This document shows positions 46,800-57,029 of a stretch of DNA of 64,000 nucleotides, in pieces. Origin of the DNA: Hymenopus coronatus (taxonomy: Eukaryota > Arthropoda > Insecta > Mantodea > Hymenopodidae); assembly GCA_030762935.1 (NCBI GenBank), contig CM060888.1:116633468-116697467 (forward strand), written 5' to 3'. Position 1 is the first letter of the stretch; every line of letters begins with the position of its first letter. Both the position numbers and the translations under genes were made by a program. A model generated the notes under the pieces. It made no database searches, had not been told where the DNA came from, and saw only the letters and a program-made list of their open reading frames with translations.

Positions 46800-47740
46800 A
46801 GCAGCGGTTAAAACAAGTGACAGGGAACCAAGAGTTAAATCGTCATTAGAGCCTAAACAACGCCAAGATCTATTAAAATTTTCCTTTGACGAAGAGGCCT
46901 CATCTAAGGTAACAGTTTCTAATTGGTACAGCGAATTCAAAAGATTTCAATTGTACTTAGTGAGTGGATTTTGTGAATTTAAACCGATTATACATTGCCC
47001 TGTTCAAGCATTGCGACAAGATCAACAAATATCATTTGAAAACTATTCGGGTATGAGTTAAATCCATAACATTTTACATCAACAGACGTGAGAAAACTTT
47101 GTTGCCAATGGATTTTATTGAACCGACTTCCAATTAAAAACAACAGCGCATTGATTGGTCCAGAAATCTCTGAAAAAATTCCAAGGTAACACTTAAAATT
47201 TGGTTTGAATTATTGCTACAAGTAATGATTCCTGGACTTAATTTATGATCCTGAAAAGTGAAGTCTACCGGCTCATGAGCTTAAGTCTGCAGAATTTCGA
47301 CGAATTTGCCCGTTGTTGTGCCTGCTTTTTTAAACCAGCCATATTCCAACTAGTATTAGAAGATTGGCTACCGTTACTGCCGATTGGTGCATAAATGTCA
47401 ATTGCCCCATATTTTTTTTTAAATTGTCAAAATCAAGAATACTAATTTAACATTAAAACAATGCATCGTCGCATACAGCAAAACTAACAACTGAAAAACT
47501 GGGTGCTCTAAAGCTCAGCACCATTCATCCTCCCCCATACAACCCTAACTTGTGCTTAACTTTTTGTTTGGAAAATTTAAAGATAAAATTCGTGGACTCG
47601 CTTTTCCGTCGTCAGATGAACACTATAAAAACCTGCTTTCTGAAGTGCTCGGGAAGAGTGGCATCATTGCATTAAGGAATGTGTGCATGAATGCAAAAAA
47701 AAATAATGACATTAAAGTGGAATATTTTGAGAAACAATAA
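46800..47740 (+). pseudogene. Mariner transposase pseudogene, EYFEKQ type
   Basis: Starts with EEASSKVTVSNWYSEFKR (46891 on), matching the N-terminal 'SKxTVxxWYxEFxRG' HTH block. It continues ALRQDQQISFENYSGMS and 'IHNILHQQ', the second HTH ('IxKILHEHL'). Catalytic blocks are not readable. Near 47521 one frame gives HPPPYNPNLCLT, the decayed 'HPPYSPDLAPND' block that carries the third catalytic Asp, here Asn. After a frameshift the C-terminus is open: FLFGKFKDKIRGLAFPSSDE ... NDIKVEYFEKQ, then a stop at 47738. The EYFEKQ end places it in a different mariner lineage from the elements at 37315 and 56974, which end in GDYVEK-like residues. About 950 bp remain of about 1.3 kb. Confidence 0.82.
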
Positions 47741-47757
47741 AATCATTTAACTTTTTA

Positions 47758-48142
47758 AAAATTATTCTTGTTCAAATATCTAAAATATATGCATTTATTT
47801 CTCATTCAAATAGGTATAATATATAGTATTCTATTCAAAATCGTTATAGCTACTTTTTAGAAAATGTAAATTTAAAAAACTTCCGTATAAAGGGCAGTTG
47901 GGGTTAGGGGATTTTTTTGAAAATCTTCGTGTCACATCTTTAGAAGAGGTTAAGTTTGTTATGTAATAAACTTTTCGTCTTTATGCTGATTACACTCACA
48001 TACATACATACGTACACGGACCTTTTTCTAAAAATGTTTTATTTGGATTCAGCACATGTATTTTATATATATTCAAAACATATATTTTCGGTGAGATCTG
48101 TTTGGTCTTCCTCTTTTTAGTGTACGCAGTAGAGAAATAAAA
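47758..48142 (+). repeat. HTR-24, hairpin half only, decayed
   Basis: It begins 18 bp after the mariner stop codon at the 'atatgcatttatttctc' block and runs to a worn hairpin end (gtacgcagtagagaaataaaaa). The palindrome is lost (gttaagtttgttatgtaata). The satellite is 'acactcacatacatacatacg'. Confidence 0.75.
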
Positions 48143-48284
48143 ACAAAATTTATGTTGGTACTTACGAATTTCACTATCCTGTAGTATTGTTTATCCGAGG
48201 GTGTGCAATCTATTGTTACGAATATTTATATTTCTATATACCTCACTTTGAGATAAACTACTGAAACAGAGTACTCATATATAT

Positions 48285-49311
48285 AAATCTGATGTGTATC
48301 ATTCACATGACTTTCTCTATATCCCTGCAACAAATTATGCTTAAAAAGCTTATGCTTCTATTTACTTCATGCTAATCTAGAAAAATAAGCAGAAATAGTC
48401 TTATTACTTTCTTCCTTGTAAGTAGAAAGGAAATAAGGGAGTAGCATAGATTAAAGCCATAGTCAAAAGCTGGTTACCATGTGACTGAAGTTCCTTTACA
48501 ATAAGAACTAAAGCTTTCCTGGCGACGTGTTAATTCAAAATCTTCTCGGGCTTCTAGCCAGGTAAAAACTTGGCTTGACACCAACGTTTCGAAGAAGTGC
48601 ATCTTCCTAGTCTTGAATTGAAGTTCCTTTGTTTGTATGGACATGAGTTGACAAATTTCTGTATGAGAAAAGTTAAGATTTTCGACCCTGAAAACAAAAA
48701 CAAGGAATATCTATAAAACGATCAACTCCAAGAAAAAAATGTATACAACATAAATTGTGTGTTTTAATGTGCTCTACATTTTTTGTGCTGTAAGTTTTTG
48801 CCTATTTCTTGCGGTTTAGTAGTTATAAAAGATTCCGGAAAATTCATTCAGAATAAAGTAGTCTTCAGAGGCTATTCCCAGAAAATTCAAAATATACATT
48901 TTATTTGTCGGGTAAATATCTTTAATATACGATAGTTTCATCAAAATCGTTAGAGCCATTTTTAGAAAGTAAAAATGTTCGAAAAAAGTTCCATGTAAAG
49001 GGTAGTTTGGGGTGGGGGGACTTTTCTCAAAATCTTCGTGTCCCATCCCTGGAAGATACTAAACTTAAATACCAAGTTTGGTATTTTACCGACTTTTCGT
49101 TTTTGAGTTATCGTGTTCACAGACACACGGACACACGGACACACTGACACACGGACACACACACACGGACCTTTTTCTGAAAATTACTTTTTTTGGATAC
49201 AGGGGATCCTAAAACATATATTTCCGGTGAAATCTCGGGATCGAATTTTTTGGTGGAGTGCAATACCTTCTCTATACACTATGTACATAGTGCGCATAGA
49301 GAAAGTAAAAA
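48285..49311 (+). repeat. HTR-25, full length, interrupted by a 121-bp insertion
   Basis: Complete ends (aaatctgatgtgtatcattcac; gcatagagaaagtaaaaa). The satellite is an ACACGG minisatellite (49119-49171). The palindrome is perfect at 49067-49086. The hairpin at 49265-49305 is well kept. Confidence 0.91.
48498..48618. mobile_element. 121-bp insertion with 12-bp target duplication
   Basis: The 12-mer TGAAGTTCCTTT occurs at 48486-48497 and again at 48619-48630; removing one copy and the insert restores the HTR sequence. The insert contains 'ggtaaaaacttggcttgac' and 'accaacgtttcgaagaag'. On the minus strand this reads 'gaagatgcacttcttcgaaacgttgg', a phrase I associate with the ends of some retroelements (possibly Penelope-like). 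That assignment is uncertain. Confidence 0.8.
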
Positions 49312-49530
49312 TGAATCCCTGAAATGTTTGTACGCGTATCACTTCCGAACAACTGCATTAAATTGAACAATTCTTTTTTTGTTGTGTTCATTATTGTCAC
49401 GATTAGGTTTGTGGAAAAGAAAATGTGTAAAATTAGTACGGGAAAGTATTTAAAATCTCATAATATGAATAAAAACCGTGCCCAGCGAAGGCACTTCGGT
49501 TAATAGCCACAAGATGGCAGCGGCATCACG

Positions 49531-49978
49531 GTTATTTGTTGCTAAATGGTCGTAGTGCTGCTATATTTTTCCCTCCCCATTCAATGTTAAGGTAATGCAC
49601 CAGTTCATCGACACAATGACGCAATGCAGCAGTGAAATTTCAAATACATTTTTATATATTAACTGTCCTCTCCTTACTCCTATCGTTTAAAATAAAGAAT
49701 CAAAGAAGCTTTGCTAACGATGAACATCTAGAATAAGTACTTATTTATTTTCCGATAGATAGCGATAGTAGTATTTTTCCTCCCCATCCAATATTAAGGT
49801 AACGCAACAGTTTATCGAGATAACACAACGCAGCAGTGAAATTCAAATACATATTTATGTATTAACTGTCCTTTCTTTACTCCTATCGTTTAAAATAAAG
49901 AAGCTTTGCTGGCGGCGAACACCTGAAGTACGAACTTATTATTTGCCACTAGATTGCCGTAGTACCTACTGTTCTATA
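49531..49978. repeat. ~200-bp tandem repeat, units 1, 2 and start of 3
   Basis: Unit 1 (49531-49740) and unit 2 (49741-49935) share 'tatttttcc-ctccccat-caat-ttaaggtaa', 'gcagcagtgaaat', 'tattaactgtcct' and 'actcctatcgtttaaaataaag'. Unit 3 begins at 49936 and is broken by HTR-26 at 49980. Similarity between the units is about 80-85% by eye. Confidence 0.88.
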
Positions 49979-49980
49979 TT

Positions 49981-50880
49981 TACTTTCTCTAGTCCCATAT
50001 GTATAATGTACATAGGGATAGAGAAGTATTGTATTCTACCCAAAAATTCGATACCGAGATTTCACCGGAAATACATGTTTTAGGACCATCTGTATCCAAA
50101 AAAAGTATTTTCAGAGAAAGGTTCGTGTGTGTGTGTGTGTCCGTGTGTCTGTGAACACGATAACTCAAAAACGAAAAGTAGCTAAAATACCAAACTTGGT
50201 ATTTAAGTTCAGTATCTTCCAGGGATGCGACACGAAGATTTTGAGAAAAATCTCCCACCCCAAACTACCCTTTACATGGAACTGTTTTCGAAAATGTTTA
50301 TTTTCTTAAAAATGGCTCTAACGATTTTGATTAAAATATCGTATATTAAAGATATTTACCTGACAAATAAAATGTATATCTTGAATTTTCTGGGAATAGC
50401 TTCTAAAGACCTGTTTATTCTGGATGAATTATGCTTAATTTGGCATAACTAGTAAACCGTAAGAGATAGACAAAAACTTACTATACAAAAAATGTATGCC
50501 TTGTTAAAATACACAACTTACGTCATATACATTTTTTTTCGTAGAGCTTACCGTTTTCGAGGTATTCATTGCTATTAGTTTCAGTTGTGAAGTACTTATA
50601 CTTTTCTCAGACGGGAGTGTCCGTTTTTCTTTTGTTCTACTCCTGGCCAAGAAAAGAAGCAATTGGTAACGACCATCGCATAACGACAGCTTTTAAAACA
50701 TTTGACTATCGATTTAGCCTAGTGTAGTCCCTTATTTTCTTCCTACTTATGACGAACTAAGCAATAAGAATATTGTGCTGAATACCTCGATTAGCAAGGT
50801 GCAGAAAGAAGAATAATCTTATGTAAGAAGTTTGTAGAACGACTGGAGAAAGTCATGTGAGTGTAACACATCAGATTTTT
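49981..50880 (-). repeat. HTR-26, inserted in unit 3 of the tandem repeat
   Basis: Complete mixed-type copy: the hairpin half resembles subtype I and the distal half is subtype II (cagacgggagtgtccg, actcctggccaagaaaag, loop 'agtgtaa'). The palindrome is perfect at 50186-50205. Because the host is a repeat with intact sister units, the boundaries are known to within a few T residues. Confidence 0.93.
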
Positions 50881-51010
50881 CTTCTTCAATGCTAAGGGAA
50901 TGCACCCAGTTATGGAGCCAATGACGCAAGATAACTGCGAAAATCAAATGTATTTCTCATGTATTAGCTACTGTTCCCTTGGTCACATCGTTTAAATAAA
51001 GAAATAAGTA
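50881..51010. repeat. Tandem repeat unit 3, remainder
   Basis: It resumes right after HTR-26 with 'cttcttcaatgctaaggg' and continues 'atgacgcaag', 'gaaaatcaaatgtat', 'gtattagctactgttcc' and 'catcgtttaaataaag', in the same order as units 1 and 2. Confidence 0.85.
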
Positions 51011-51655
51011 TATTTTTGTTGTAATTATTTAAAATGAACAAGCTATAAACAATGCACATAAGCATTAACCCCTCCTGGAATCTGAAAATAACGGGGTCCG
51101 TTTGAGGTTTAACTTCCTATTGCAGATGTTGGTTATTTGACGTTATGTGATACATGAGCTAGCTAAAGAACATGAAAATACCCGCGTCTCCATCACACTA
51201 CAATTGCGGTGTTCTTAATACATTTGATCAAGTAATATTTTGGGTTAAATGGAGCAGTTTAATACACAAAGCTATCATGAAATAAAAGCTTATCAATTGA
51301 CCAACCAGATCTACTTGCTCTTTAATTACGTCACTGTTAGCCTTAGAAATTCCTGTTTTGACTTAGAAGAGAATAAAGAAAGAGGTGGAAAATATTAGGA
51401 GTAAAGGAAAGAAAGAGATTCGGAAGAAGCATAAATGTTACTTTCTCTTTGATGTAAGTCATTACCTATACCAGCGTATACTCGCCACACTATGGATGCG
51501 CTGCCATTTACTGTTATTATGTCAACGACATCTTGGTTGTCCATGCTGTTAACTGCATATGTCATCCTTTCCACACTACCTTATGGGTGCTCTGACTTCG
51601 TCCTTTTCACAATATCAACTATATATTCTATAGGTATTGCTCAGATAATTGCGCT
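51011..51655. other. Unassigned sequence upstream of Helitron relic
   Basis: An open frame (51492-51866, 124 codons) overlaps the helicase homology in a different phase and is therefore not the real reading. The first 480 bases show nothing recognisable but could hold more of the Helitron. Confidence 0.4.
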
Positions 51656-52335
51656 TCATTGCGCTTTTCAGATGCAAAGGCATTATCAGACATTGACAAT
51701 GGGAAAATTCCTGTTGACACTTCCACTGGCCTCATTTCGTTTCCATCAAATCTTTGTCACTTCACAACTCAAAAGAAGAATTAACATCGAAAGTGTTTCC
51801 AAATATTGGCAAATTACAAAACTATGTTTGGTTGAGCGAACGAGCCATTTTAGCAGCAACTTGTAGATGTAGATGATTCGAATGTAAAAATTCAGGGTAA
51901 AATTGATGGACAAATACATTAATTCAAGTCGACCAATTCCATTACCAATCAAAATGAGTCGTAAATTATGTAACTAAATTCATTGGATTTGCCAGGATTC
52001 TCACCACAGAATTTGCAGCTCAAGGTTGACTCGCAATATCAATCAGACGAAATTATGCAGCGGAATAAAATTCACTGTCAAAAAAATTATGAAAATTTTA
52101 AGTTACTATAACATAGGAAACTTCAAAGGCGAGGACATCCTTATTCCAAGAATACCACAACCGACTTGCATTCGCAATGACAATAAATCCCACGGTGAAT
52201 CGTTAGAAGTGCGTGTAATATACCCTGAATTGTGTTTTTCTATATTGTACGTTGCGTACTCGAGAGTTGGCAAAATATCGGCGCTATCTTTTTCTCTCCG
52301 GAACGTAAATTGTACTTTACAAGGCATTACAATAA
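51656..52335 (+). pseudogene. Helitron helicase (PIF1-like) C-terminal pseudogene
   Basis: The first frame reads FSDAKALSDIDNGKIPVDTS-TGLISFPSNLCHF. After a one-base shift comes KEELTSKVFPNIGKLQNYVW and LSERAILAA. Then FARILTTEFAAQ, 'NINQTKLCSGIKFTVKKIM', NFKGEDILIPRIP, and after a deletion GESLEVRVIYPELCFSI-LYVAYSRVGK. It ends IVLYKALQ with a stop at 52333-52335. This is the order in the RepHel helicase of insect Helitrons (NGKIPVDTSTGLI, VFPNI, WLSERAILA, LRNINxxxLCNGTRL, FKGEDVLIPRIP, QGQSLxxCG, LYVACSRVG, NIVYKxALQ). At least three frameshifts and one internal deletion, including the 'MTINKAQ' helicase motif, make it inactive. The Rep domain is not visible. Confidence 0.9.
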
Positions 52336-52432
52336 AGTGCTGTCAAATTATTTAATTGTAATTTTATTTAATTGCATGGTCGTACAGTAAACGGAAGATT
52401 TTGTCTGAGTTTTTTTTTTTTGTTAGGTTCAC

Positions 52433-52449
52433 CACCCGTGCGAAGCTAA
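52433..52449 (+). other. Possible Helitron 3' terminus (CTAA)
   Basis: About 110 bp after the helicase stop lies 'cacccgtgcgaagctaa' followed by T. Canonical Helitrons end in CTRR and insert 5' of T; 'cccgtgcgaag' is a word I associate with insect Helitron 3' ends. The hairpin normally just inside is not complete, so this is suggestive only. Confidence 0.45.
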
Positions 52450-53227
52450 TTTCATAATAGATACAAAAAGAATAATATAGACAAACGTTTAAAACTGGAC
52501 GCTATCTATATTGGTTTTAAAATGCTTTCTCCTTCGATGCAATTCCGAGAAATAGCTGAACATCGAAAGGAATTTGAAGGAAGGCCATGTATTGAATCTT
52601 TCGATCCATTAATAAGAGATATTTCGAAAGTGATTCATGGCAAAAATAAGTTATTTAAAATAAATGGATAAAAAATGGATACACCACCCAACAAATGCAT
52701 TTGAAAACAATAGGTTTTTAATTCACACGTAACTTAAGAATAGCAATTAATCTCATATTTAGCTACGAATGTATACTCTCGCTCTCGAATTACGAAACGT
52801 TTTATATTTGAGACAAAAGAGAGCTACATTCTCCAATGCACCTGTGTGTGTGGGGGGGGGGCAACAAGGCTATTTAATGTAAGGGAGTTAGACATCATGG
52901 AAAAATGGTTGACAAGTTGGTTGCGTAAAATCCATTCAAATGCTGACCATCGAACCGAAAAGTGGAAATCTCATTCTTTGCGGTTTTTGAGATTCGGCAA
53001 ATCAGAACGAGCCAACGGCAGCTGTTCTCACAGAAAGGAACAATGGTCAAACAAAGGGCCTTCCCTTAAACTTCTTATTTTCCTCATAAAACCATTTCCT
53101 CAAATAGAAAAAAATGAATTACCCTTCGAATAAGATTTCAGTCATCAACCTGCATTCAGACATGCTGATCGAGAGTATTATATTTACACTACACATATTT
53201 ATCGATTTTAATGTATTGGCCATTACC
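52450..53227. other. Unassigned sequence
   Basis: A short G run lies at 52853-52860. Frames at 52520-52670 and 52846-53133 show no recognisable domain. Confidence 0.4.
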
Positions 53228-54067
53228 AAAGATGTGTTCCATTCATATGACTTTCTCGACATCTCTGCCACAAATTATTCTTAAAAAGCTTATGCTTCTA
53301 TTTACTTCATGCTAATCAAGAAAAAAAAAAAAAAAAATCAGAAATAGTCGTATTATTTGCTTTCTTGTAAGCAGTAACGAAATAAGGGAATACCATAGCT
53401 TAAAGTGATAGTCAAAAGCTGGTTGCTATGTTACTAAAGTTCCTTTGTTTGTATGGACCGGAGTTGACAAATACAGTATGAGAAAAGTATAAGCTTTTTA
53501 AAGCTGAAACCAAAACAAGGAATATCTCAAAAACGATAAACTCTACGAAAAAAGTATATAACATAAATTGTGTATTTTAATGTGCTCTAGTTTTTTATTG
53601 TAAGTTAATGTCCATCTCTTAAGGTTTAACAGTTATGCCAAAATCCGTAAAATTCATCCTGAATAAAATAGTCTTCAGAGGATATTCCCAGAAAATTTAA
53701 CATATACCTTTTTTTGTCAAGAAATATCTTTATTATACGATATTTTAATTAAATCTTTATAGCTATTTTTGAGACATTAACAATTTTCAAAAAAAGTTCC
53801 ATGTAAAGGGTGGTTTGGGTGGGGGAACTTTTCTCAAAGTTTGGTATTTTACCGACTTTTTGTTTTTGAGTTATCGTGTTCACAAACACGCGGACACATG
53901 TGCACACACGCATCCCGAACTTTTTCTGAAATAGTTTTTTTTTGGGGGGGGGGGGGTACAGGAAACTCTTAAACATATTTCCGGTGAAATCTCGGTATCC
54001 AATTTTTGGGTGAAGAGCAATACCTCCTGTATACACTACGTACATAGTACATGTAGAGAAAGTAAAA
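53228..54067 (+). repeat. HTR-27, full length without palindrome
   Basis: Starts 'gatgtgttccattcatatgac', with the leading 'aatct' lost. A run of 17 A (53322-53338) sits where 'cgagaaaaatt' is expected. The bases from 'ttctcaaaatcttcg' to the palindrome are deleted, joining 'ttttctcaaa' to 'gtttggtatttta'. A G run (53945-53956) precedes 'tacaggaaa'. Hairpin end intact. Confidence 0.88.
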
Positions 54068-54810
54068 ATCTGTCTGAAATTTATGTGCCAAATACTTGTA
54101 AACTTTTATAAAGCATTCAACTGTGTTATTAGTGCAACGTTGTGCTACATAGCATTTTGGTCCTATCTGAGTAACGATTAAAAATATATAGTTACGAATT
54201 AAGCTCTGTATAAAAACAAATGCAAAAGAAATAAAATATCACTTTCTTTATTGAACTGTTAGAAATTAACCAGTATGTCAGGTATTCCTGATAAACATTT
54301 AATACAACATCCTAAGAAAGCTGATTAAATGTTTAACCAGAAGTGCTTGTTTCTAACATGAAGTTAAAAGTGAAGTTAAGATATATCTGCAGGAAATGAA
54401 CGATATTTATTTCAATGCAATAACTGAAGAAATGTTTGATAGAGTATTTCCTCCCCCAAATATTAGTTTGATAATCCGTGCAAAATCTTCGCGATATCCA
54501 ATGCTGTGCAGAATTCCTGGACAGCGGTTACTTCTTCTGCAACATTTGTGTATGTTTTTTTCTTTTACTTCTTCTTTACTTTGTAATCCGCAGAAATTCT
54601 TTAGCTCCATACTTTAAAATTAACATTTTGATTAATAAAAATATTCAAACTATTTATTTTCCGTTATGTTGCGCCAATAGTCAATAATGTTTTATAAAAG
54701 GTAGCCAAATTTCCATACATTTCATCACAAGTATTTAAGACATCTGACCTAACTAATACATTATCAGAACGTCGAATGATTTATAAACAAAATATGAATT
54801 GCAATATTAT
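54068..54810. other. Unassigned sequence
   Basis: No HTR or SINE similarity. A 73-codon frame at 54396-54617 overlaps one on the other strand and has no known motif. Confidence 0.4.
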
Positions 54811-55187
54811 ATTTCTCTACACGTACCATGTACATAGCGTATAGAAAAGGTATTGTATTGCACCCAATAGTTTTATACCGAGATTTCACCGTAGATATGT
54901 TTTAAGACCCCTGAATAATAAAAACGCATTCTTAGAGAAATGTCCGTGTGAGTGTCTGCCAGTCAATCAGTCTGCCTGTCTGTCTTTGGGCAGCATAGCT
55001 CAAAAACGAAAAGACCGTTAAATACCAAACTTGGTATTTAAGTTCCGTATCTTCCATGGATGGGACAAGAACATCTCCCATCCCCAATTACCGTTTCGAA
55101 AATTTGGATTTTCTCAAAAAGGTTTATTCTGGATGAATGTTGCGGAATATTGCATAACTGGTAAACCGCAAGAGATAGGCAAAAACT

Positions 55188-55651
55188 GGCGAAGTATTTG
55201 GAGAAAAATTAAGAAACGTCTCTGTGATATTGACAGACAGCAAAAGATTGCGCAATGCACAGAGAAGGTGTCATTAGAAGTACAGTCTGTGCTGAAATCG
55301 GAGTGGGGTATGGAGCAATACATCAAAACAGGTACCAAACTCATTAGAGAGGGGCTCGCGTGGATTAGACTAGGAGCATGGAGGAGCACGAACATTTCTG
55401 ACGAGAATGGTACGAGAATCTGTCCCATTTGCGAGGAGGAAGAGTCGTGGACTCACATCTTGGCAAGATGTAGGGGTGCGGAGAAATGGCGGGAAAAATA
55501 TTTGCCGCTATTTTTTGCCACTGCGAATGTAGGGATAGAAGCATGTTGGACGCTACTGGCAGGTAAATTTATACTTAAGGCAAGACAGCTGAGATCTGAG
55601 GAGGCTGCCAATAGAGAAGGGGGGGGGATAAGATCAACTAAACAAAAGTGA
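55188..55651 (+). pseudogene. LINE ORF2 C-terminus with zinc-knuckle
   Basis: The frame is open from within HTR-28 (55031), so the apparent 206-residue protein is a chance fusion. Residues from about 53 on are LINE-derived. The diagnostic motif is CPICEEEESWTHILARC, a C-x2-C-x7-H-x4-C knuckle, followed by WREKYL. This knuckle lies at the C-terminal end of reverse transcriptases of Jockey/I/R1-like clades. The upstream part (IKTGTKLIREGLAWIRLGAW) matches the segment before the knuckle in these proteins. The polymerase domain is absent because of 5' truncation. The open frame and clean motif suggest a fairly young insertion. Confidence 0.82.
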
Positions 55652-56080
55652 CTACAATGTTCTACATACATATATATTATGCCATACTTAGGTCACTGTT
55701 GTGCTAGGGTTGTATATATTATGTGTATATATGTCTTTTAAGTGTAATTATCTATTATAAGAGGGTGCATTTATGAAGGTGTACTCTGTGCTGTAAATTT
55801 AAATTGCTATATTTTAATATCTTTGTATCTTTATTTTCGGATTCACTCTTAATTTTATTGTTGTTTAATATTGCTTTTGACTGTGTATTTCCTTTGTCTT
55901 TTTATTCTCGTGTTTACTCTTTTAATTCTTTGTTGTGGTTGCTGTTTTAATATTGCTTGTAATGTGTATTACAAAAGCACGTACGGTCTGTGGACCCGTG
56001 CGACTGTTGAAATTCTATGTATGATATTGCTATGTTATTAAATACACTTATTCATTCATTCATTCATTCATTCATTCATA
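55188..56080 (+). mobile_element. 5'-truncated LINE with (ATTC)n 3' tail
   Basis: The element holds only the last ~145 codons of a LINE ORF2 and its 3' UTR. It ends in about eight ATTC units (56050-56080), the kind of simple-repeat tail many arthropod LINEs use in place of poly-A. HTR-28 sequence lies on both sides. No long target duplication is obvious. Confidence 0.83.
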
Positions 56081-56459
56081 CATAACCAAAAATATAGATC
56101 TTTTTAAAACACAATTTATTTATATACATTTTTTCGTTTACTTGGCCGTTTTTTGAGATATTCCTTGTTATTAGTTTCAGCTTTAAAATTCGGATCCTTT
56201 CTCATACGGGAATTTGTCAACTCCTGTCCATACAAACAAAGGTACTTATCACATAGCAGCCAGGTTTTAAAATATTTGACCATCGATTTAACCTAGTGTA
56301 CTCCATTATTTCCTTCTACTTACAAAGAAGCACGTAATAAAACCGTTTTCCACCAATTTTTCTCGATTATCATGAAGTAAATAGAGCAAAACCTTTTTAA
56401 AAATATTTTATTGCTGAGACGTGGAAAAAGTTATGTGAAGGAACACATCAGATCTTTTT

Positions 56460-56973
56460 ATAATGTTATTATAGTATTCATTTCGTCTTATAAAATAGAT
56501 CATAAGGAAACATGAAGTATATCGGTAAATAGTCGCCAACACAACGGTGAGGATATGTGAACTCTGATGCGAGGTTACAAACACATTTTTTTATATACGC
56601 ATGCAATCTGATATTATGTTTAAGAATCATTCGCAATCGTCATAAGTGAAGTTTAGAGCCCTGCTTATCCATTTCATTCCAAACGTATGGAACAGAAACC
56701 ATGTGAAAAGCTCCAACATTCATTTTGGTTTGTTACTGTCTACTTCACAAGGCAATTCTCATTTGTTTTCCAGTTTACGAATTCTCCTTTTGTCGTGCTT
56801 CCTTCGAATTCAGAATGAAACACTTAACATATCACAAAATATTGTATAGGATTGTGATCCAAAAGAAACCGTGGGAGTAGAACGAGAGCATTTCCTATTG
56901 GTCAGAAAAGCAATTCGGAAGCTTTATGCAATCCTATCGGTAGATTGTAGAACCGGCCCTTAGTTTCATAATA
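56460..56973. other. Unassigned spacer
   Basis: No recognisable feature. A 67-codon frame (56646-56849) has no known motif. Confidence 0.4.
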
Positions 56974-57029
56974 TGAGGGCTGTCCCAGAAGTACACAACT
57001 TAAGAAAGAAAGCACAACAATTTTGGGGA

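Larger units (their letters stand above)
54811..56459 (-). repeat. HTR-28, interrupted by a LINE
   Basis: The hairpin (54812-54851) and satellite remnant (gtctgccagtcaatcagtctgcctgtctgtctttggg) are followed by a perfect palindrome (55019-55038). The middle body has a deletion joining 'ctcaaaaa' to 'ggtttattctggatg'. At about 55187 a LINE is inserted, and the HTR body resumes near 56083 and runs to 'gaaggaacacatcagat'. The net HTR length is about 750 bp. Confidence 0.87.

Noticed and set aside
51492..51866. A 124-codon protein with membrane-like stretches
   Set aside because: Its second half overlaps clear Helitron helicase homology in a different phase, so this reading is a shadow.
55031..55651. 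A 206-residue gene
   Set aside because: The N-terminal ~52 residues come from HTR and the rest from LINE ORF2; the frame is a chance fusion across an insertion boundary.
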